Assembly (NCBI GenBank): GCA_020437045.1
Contig: JAGQWV010000205.1
Span: 1 to 11,284 of the forward strand
Reading direction: 5' to 3'
Origin: Saprospiraceae bacterium
GTDB lineage: Bacteria > Bacteroidota > Bacteroidia > Chitinophagales > Saprospiraceae
Length of the DNA: 11,284 nucleotides
Below the pieces are notes generated by a model. That model saw only the letters and a list, made by a program, of their open reading frames with translations. It was not told the origin of the DNA and ran no database searches. The translations under genes and the position numbers were made by a program. Below are positions 8,268-11,284 of this stretch, in pieces. Position 1 is the first letter of the stretch. Each line of letters starts with the position of its first letter.

Positions 8268-8288
8268 TGGTCAGACGATAACTGACCA
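8268..8288. terminator. Hairpin between convergent genes, possible bidirectional terminator
   Basis: TGGTCAG (8268-8274) and CTGACCA (8282-8288) form a perfect 7-bp stem around the 7-base loop ACGATAA. It sits 15 bases after the plus-strand stop and 27 bases after the stop of the facing minus-strand gene. No clear T-tract follows on either strand, so intrinsic termination may be weak; mRNA 3'-end protection is another option. Confidence 0.5.
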
Positions 8289-8314
8289 CCAAACATCCAA
8301 GAGGAAATATTTAA

Positions 8315-9463
8315 TCAGTATCGGTTAAGTGATGAGTCGATCTCTTCGATATAGGCTAATATACCTCCAGTCAAATTGTAAAGATTATTAAATGCTTTCA
8401 GATTTTTCAGGCGCTGGATCGCTTCTGCACTGCGCCTGCCGCTACGACAGTAAAATACGACCAACCCCTCTGTGCGAATCTGTTTAATTTGCTTTTCAAT
8501 CTCAGCCAGAGGTATTTTTTCACCTCCTATATCCGCAATGGCATATTCATAGGGTTCTCTCACATCGATCAATTGTATCTCCCGGTTAGCCTTCTTCAAT
8601 TCTACAAACTGAATGGGCGAGAGTTCAGGCATATCCGAACTTTTCTCTGTCGTGTTAATGCCACAAAACGCATTATAATCGATGAGCTCTTCAATCGGAG
8701 CAACATCCGGATTTCGGGAGATCTTCAAGGTCAATGCCTGAAAATTGAGCGCATCGAAAATAAAAAGCCTTCCACTTAATGTGGAACCGATGCCGGTAAG
8801 AATCTTTATCGCTTCGTTAGCTTGCATACTTCCAATAATGCCTGGCAGGACTCCAAGAACTCCACCCTCTGAACAACTGGGCACCAACCCTGGTGGAGGG
8901 GGTTCAGGAAACAAATCACGGTAGTTGGGACCCTGATTTCCATCTTGATCGAGGTGATTAAACACGGAAACCTGTCCTTCAAACTGAAAGATTGAACCGT
9001 ATACCAGTGGTTTGCCTAGAAGCACACAGGCATCATTTACCAGGTAGCGGGTAGGAAAATTGTCGGTCCCGTCTATGACAAGGTCATAAGGTCTGATAAT
9101 ATCCAGGGCATTCTCTGCTTTCAACCAGGTTATATAAGTCTCAACATGCACATGTGGATTGAGCTTCCTGATGGTAGAAGCAGCTTCTTCTGCTTTCAGT
9201 TTTCCTAGTCGGGTAGTGTCAAATATGACTTGCCGCTGAAGATTTGTCTCATCGATCTGATCTCCATCCACGATACCAATCTGCCCAACTCCTGCCGCAG
9301 CCAAATAAAGTAGAATGGGACTGCCAAGGCCTCCTGCACCAATCACCAATACTTTACTTTTTTTGAGCCGTAACTGACCTTCGATCCTGAACTCAGGAAT
9401 CAAGATATGCCGACTATAACGCAAAATCTCTTCCCGGGAGAACTCAGCTTCCGATTTTTCCAT
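8315..9463 (-). CDS. MoeB/ThiF-type E1-like adenylyltransferase fused to rhodanese
   Basis: 382 residues in two domains. The E1-like part (1-265) has the glycine loop GAGGLG (42-47), DGDQIDETNLQRQ (66-78, Arg77), Lys88, DGTDN (131-135) and the conserved Cys197 in PSCSEGGVLGVLPGIIGS. The rhodanese part (about 280-382) has DVREPYEY (300-307) and the active-site loop CRSGRRS with Cys339. Proteins of this layout (Uba4/MOCS3, MoeZ) adenylate the C-terminal glycine of a ThiS/MoaD-like carrier and then load sulfur from rhodanese, for molybdopterin, thiamin, tRNA thiolation or cysteine synthesis. The two zinc CxxC pairs of E. coli MoeB are missing: the first is Asn180/Asp183 in GPNYRDLFPEPPPPG, and the second is replaced around RNPDVAPIEELIDY. 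The carrier protein is not in the window, so the pathway is open. Start ATG at 9463; the JAB-like gene lies 129 bases upstream on the same strand. Confidence 0.93.
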   Translation of the reverse strand: MEKSEAEFSREEILRYSRHILIPEFRIEGQLRLKKSKVLVIGAGGLGSPILLYLAAAGVGQIGIVDGDQIDETNLQRQVIFDTTRLGKLKAEEAASTIRKLNPHVHVETYITWLKAENALDIIRPYDLVIDGTDNFPTRYLVNDACVLLGKPLVYGSIFQFEGQVSVFNHLDQDGNQGPNYRDLFPEPPPPGLVPSCSEGGVLGVLPGIIGSMQANEAIKILTGIGSTLSGRLFIFDALNFQALTLKISRNPDVAPIEELIDYNAFCGINTTEKSSDMPELSPIQFVELKKANREIQLIDVREPYEYAIADIGGEKIPLAEIEKQIKQIRTEGLVVFYCRSGRRSAEAIQRLKNLKAFNNLYNLTGGILAYIEEIDSSLNRY

Positions 9464-9466
9464 AAA

Positions 9467-9487
9467 ACAAAATGGTTACAATTTTGT
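9467..9487. repeat. Inverted repeat just upstream of the E1-rhodanese start codon
   Basis: ACAAAAT (9467-9473) and ATTTTGT (9481-9487) are perfect reverse complements around a 7-base spacer and end 4 bases before the minus-strand ATG at 9463. A second pair, GTTAC (9475-9479) and GTAAC (9489-9493), overlaps it, so in RNA the two stems would exclude each other. The stems are AT-rich and weak, so a DNA operator or chance is as likely as an RNA switch. Confidence 0.3.
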
Positions 9488-9592
9488 CGTAACAAGCATC
9501 AAGTTAGTGGAATCTGATTAACTCTGAAAGTAGTAGAGAGAAGATTAAAAAGGTGCGTATTTGCTTGATGGTAGTAGGAAACTACTTCATTG

Positions 9593-10057
9593 TTAAACAA
9601 TCACCTTCTGTGACATCATATCATTTTTCGACTTATCAAGAATTGATGAAGACCAGATACAAGTCTCATTCTTTGACTCTTTCAATTCAAGAAAGGAAAA
9701 AGAATTCAGTTCTTTACTGGAAAGTAGCGCTTTTTTAACTGCACCATTTTCAGAGGTGTAGAAACACCCCAAAAGGCGCATCTTGTCACCGCTTTCCAAT
9801 TTTTTTGCCTGATTAAAATCTTCCAAACTTAATTCGATATTATTAGCGTCTGACTTCGCATGAGCAACCGGCCAAATCTTTTTGATAATGCGATAATTCT
9901 CCCGTTGCTCACCGTAGAAAAAACCAAATAAAGGAGCAGGTTCCTGGGCCTTTACGAGAGATTCGATTTGTTTCTTAAAAAAAATAGGGATTATTAGAAA
10001 TTGCTCCTGGGAAGAGCTAAAATTAGTTCTTGGGGAGGATTGGGTAAAGACTTGCAT
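9593..10057 (-). CDS. Probable inactive JAB/MPN (JAMM-like) domain protein
   Basis: A 154-residue cytosolic protein without signal peptide or membrane helix. I see the outline of a JAB/MPN domain: a strand and helix LIIPIFFKKQIESLVKAQ (21-38), then EPAPLFGFFYG (39-49) at the place of the PEExxGxxxG segment, a strand and turn YRIIKKIWPVAHAKSDANN (55-73), then LLGCFYTSENG (95-105) where active members have VGxYHSHP, and LLSSKEL (111-117) where they have LSxxD. In this alignment the catalytic Glu is Pro42, the zinc His-x-His is Thr101-x-Glu103 and the zinc Asp is Glu116, so no JAMM metal site remains. Active JAMM enzymes cleave ubiquitin-like or sulfur-carrier tails, often beside E1-like enzymes, and here the next gene downstream is an E1-rhodanese fusion. 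The fold is inferred from pattern, not search; otherwise it is an unknown protein. Start ATG at 10057. Confidence 0.6.
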   Translation of the reverse strand: MQVFTQSSPRTNFSSSQEQFLIIPIFFKKQIESLVKAQEPAPLFGFFYGEQRENYRIIKKIWPVAHAKSDANNIELSLEDFNQAKKLESGDKMRLLGCFYTSENGAVKKALLSSKELNSFSFLELKESKNETCIWSSSILDKSKNDMMSQKVIV

Positions 10058-10248
10058 TTTGACTTACTATTTTGCGGTGAATAAGTAATGAATCATCGAT
10101 AAACATTGACTTCTGAGTCTTCTAGAACGAGAAATCAAATATTAATTTTTCCATTATATTACCCTAAGTATCAATTAGCGTGCCAATTAAATTAAGCGAC
10201 ATAAAAATGATTAATGAAGAGATACAGAAAACGTCGAGAAAGCAATGA
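10058..10248. other. AT-rich intergenic region
   Basis: 191 bases between two minus-strand genes. I see no RNA gene, no ORF longer than about 13 codons and no exact TAnnTTTG on the minus strand; the closest is AATATTTG at about 10137-10144, one mismatch. An imperfect direct repeat (CAATTAGCG and CAATTAAATTAAGCG, about 10172-10198) and the 8-bp palindrome TTCTAGAA (10120-10127) are present, without clear meaning. A promoter for the JAB-like gene probably lies here but cannot be fixed. Confidence 0.4.
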
Positions 10249-10932
10249 TTACAGGTAATGACGAGACTTTCTGATTTTTTCGATTTCTTTATTCACATGG
10301 TGGAAAGATCGGAGTCGATGAATTCCGTCGGTGACGATCAATAACACTAATGCAAATATGAAGATGCCGATTCTGCTCACCTCTACCTGGGAGGCAAGAT
10401 GCCCAAAAAATGGCCGGATAATTAATAATTCGAGGCCAATAATCAGCGCCGCCAATAAAAACAAAAAGATACTGATCGCTTTCGAAGTATGAAGAAAGGA
10501 GGGTTCTGACTTGACCAAACACCGCTTCAAAAGATAGGATCCTGCCTGATTGTCTGGATTTATTCGGAGTAGCTCCCAGAGAACTTTGATCGCTGAATTC
10601 AGCTCCAACAATTGGTAATGAGCAGCTGCCTTACGGAAAAGTAAATTTTCATATGCATCTTCACCATTGACAAATTGAATATTATGATAAATCAATGCTT
10701 CTAGCAAATACTGCACATTTACCAGAAATGATTCATAGCGTCCGGTCTCGAAAAGTGCATTGGCATAACCAAATTCAATTTCAATGAAGTCCAGGATGTC
10801 CAAATGAGGCAACGACTGTTTATGCGCTTCATAGAAGCGGATGATGTCTCTAAAAGCACAGGCATCCAACGCTCGATACTGTGCAATCAGGTCTTCAGTA
10901 TATGTCAAAAATGAGGAGCTCAACCTGATCAA
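10249..10932 (-). CDS. TPR-like membrane protein of unknown function, non-ATG start
   Basis: About 227 residues. The first 140 are helical and TPR-like: ALFETGRYESFLVNVQYLLEA (59-79) and the clearer repeat ENLLFRKAAAHYQLLELNSA continuing to the RINPDN end typical of a TPR unit (95-128). Two membrane helices follow (about 151-175 and 187-204), then a basic tail ending RKSRHYL. This suggests a cytosolic protein-interaction domain tethered to the inner membrane; I do not recognise a named family. The reading frame has no ATG at all: after the in-frame stop at 10948-10950 the only choices are ATT at 10947 or TTG at 10932 and 10923. TTG at 10932 is used here. A good promoter match lies upstream, so it appears to be expressed. 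It stands between nadK and the JAB-like gene, all on one strand. Confidence 0.7.
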   Translation of the reverse strand: MIRLSSSFLTYTEDLIAQYRALDACAFRDIIRFYEAHKQSLPHLDILDFIEIEFGYANALFETGRYESFLVNVQYLLEALIYHNIQFVNGEDAYENLLFRKAAAHYQLLELNSAIKVLWELLRINPDNQAGSYLLKRCLVKSEPSFLHTSKAISIFLFLLAALIIGLELLIIRPFFGHLASQVEVSRIGIFIFALVLLIVTDGIHRLRSFHHVNKEIEKIRKSRHYL

Positions 10933-11005
10933 AAATTTCTGTTCAATTTATCACAAATCAAAGACAATGTCTATCAATCGTCGCAAAATCTTGAACGAGT
11001 GCATA

Positions 11006-11013
11006 CAAAAATA
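11006..11013 (-). promoter_or_regulatory. Candidate promoter of the TPR-like gene, -7 element
   Basis: The minus strand reads TATTTTTG, an exact TAnnTTTG match. Upstream TTG triplets lie 16 and 23 bases away, bracketing the usual -33 distance. It sits just after the nadK stop at 11036, giving a leader of about 50-65 bases before the likely start of the TPR-like gene, which would make that gene separately transcribed from nadK. Confidence 0.5.
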
Positions 11014-11035
11014 GGTCTATATGACGAGACAAGTG

Positions 11036-11284
11036 TCAAAAATGTTTCCTGGTATCACTACCCCACATAAGTTTATTGCGCATGGTCTTCATGAAGGACA
11101 TTTCTTCCAATTGTACCAAGCGAATGCCAAAATCACATTTCTTAACCGCCAATCTAAACTCCTGAGTGATAATCTCAAATCGGGAATCAAGTGTACACAG
11201 GAAGTTTTCTGTACGACCTTCTACTTCAAAACTAATCTCCGCTTCATCTGCGATAACCGCTGGTCTCCCATTTAAATTATGCGG
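11036..11284 (-). CDS. nadK: NAD kinase, C-terminal fragment
   Basis: The minus strand is open from the window edge to a TGA at 11036-11038, giving 82 residues. They begin PHNLNGRPAVIADEAEISFE, continue through TENFLCTLDSR and the strand pair EFRLAVKKCDFGIRLVQLE, and end SFMKTMRNKLMWGSDTRKHF. The P-H-N-L-N-x-R-P-x-V opening, the LDSR segment, the [KR]K-x-D-F-x-I strand and the closing F-x-x-[TL]-[LM]-R-x-K-L-x-W-G-x-D-x-R are the familiar C-terminal signature of Bacteroidota NAD kinase, which phosphorylates NAD to NADP in the cytosol. The N-terminal part, with the GGDG motif, lies outside the window. An 84-codon plus-strand frame over the same bases is only its shadow. Confidence 0.92.
   Translation of the reverse strand, partial: PHNLNGRPAVIADEAEISFEVEGRTENFLCTLDSRFEIITQEFRLAVKKCDFGIRLVQLEEMSFMKTMRNKLMWGSDTRKHF

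Noticed and set aside
9571..9585. GTAGT-AGGAA-ACTAC hairpin after the JAB-like gene as a terminator
   Set aside because: Only a 5-bp stem and no T-tract directly after it on the minus strand; too weak to call.
9553..9738. 61-codon plus-strand frame
   Set aside because: Mostly antisense to the JAB-like gene, starts in the intergenic gap and shows no recognisable features.
11021..11275. 84-codon plus-strand frame at the right edge
   Set aside because: The opposite strand encodes the well-recognised C-terminus of NAD kinase; the plus frame has no family resemblance.

Overview
The window looks like Bacteroidota chromosome, perhaps near Saprospirales (the order is a guess). The signs are a secreted protein with a gliding-motility/type IX secretion C-terminal domain, a long SecA with an enlarged region after its DEAD-box motif, promoter elements of the TAnnTTTG type, and a Tgt and a MoeB-like protein that both lack the usual zinc cysteines. 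No rRNA, tRNA, CRISPR array, insertion sequence or integrase is visible. Most of it reads as ordinary core genome.

Left block (1-6350, all minus strand, read right to left): secA, a small exported SPOR-domain protein, rodA, tgt, and the first 21 codons of an LptF/LptG-type permease. Junctions are 10 bases, 0 bases (TAGATG), 9 bases and a 4-base ATGA overlap, so this is probably one transcription unit started upstream of secA. It joins protein export, peptidoglycan elongation, queuosine tRNA modification and, probably, lipopolysaccharide transport.

Middle (6351-8314): a 184-base divergent intergenic region has a candidate promoter for each side and a perfect inverted repeat touching the secA -7 element. 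It is followed on the plus strand by a secreted, fibronectin-III-like protein with a type B T9SS sorting domain. This gene faces a MoeB/ThiF-type gene across a short gap with a 7-bp hairpin that may act as a bidirectional terminator.

Right block (8315-11284, all minus strand): the 3' end of nadK (NAD kinase), a membrane-anchored TPR-like protein with no ATG start, a 154-residue protein that I read as a catalytically dead JAB/MPN (JAMM) domain, and a MoeB-like E1 enzyme fused to rhodanese. The pairing of a degenerate JAMM-like protein with an E1-rhodanese fusion is the most interesting point, because active JAMM proteases and E1-like enzymes cooperate in sulfur-carrier and ubiquitin-like pathways. 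No ubiquitin-like/ThiS/MoaD partner is visible in the window.
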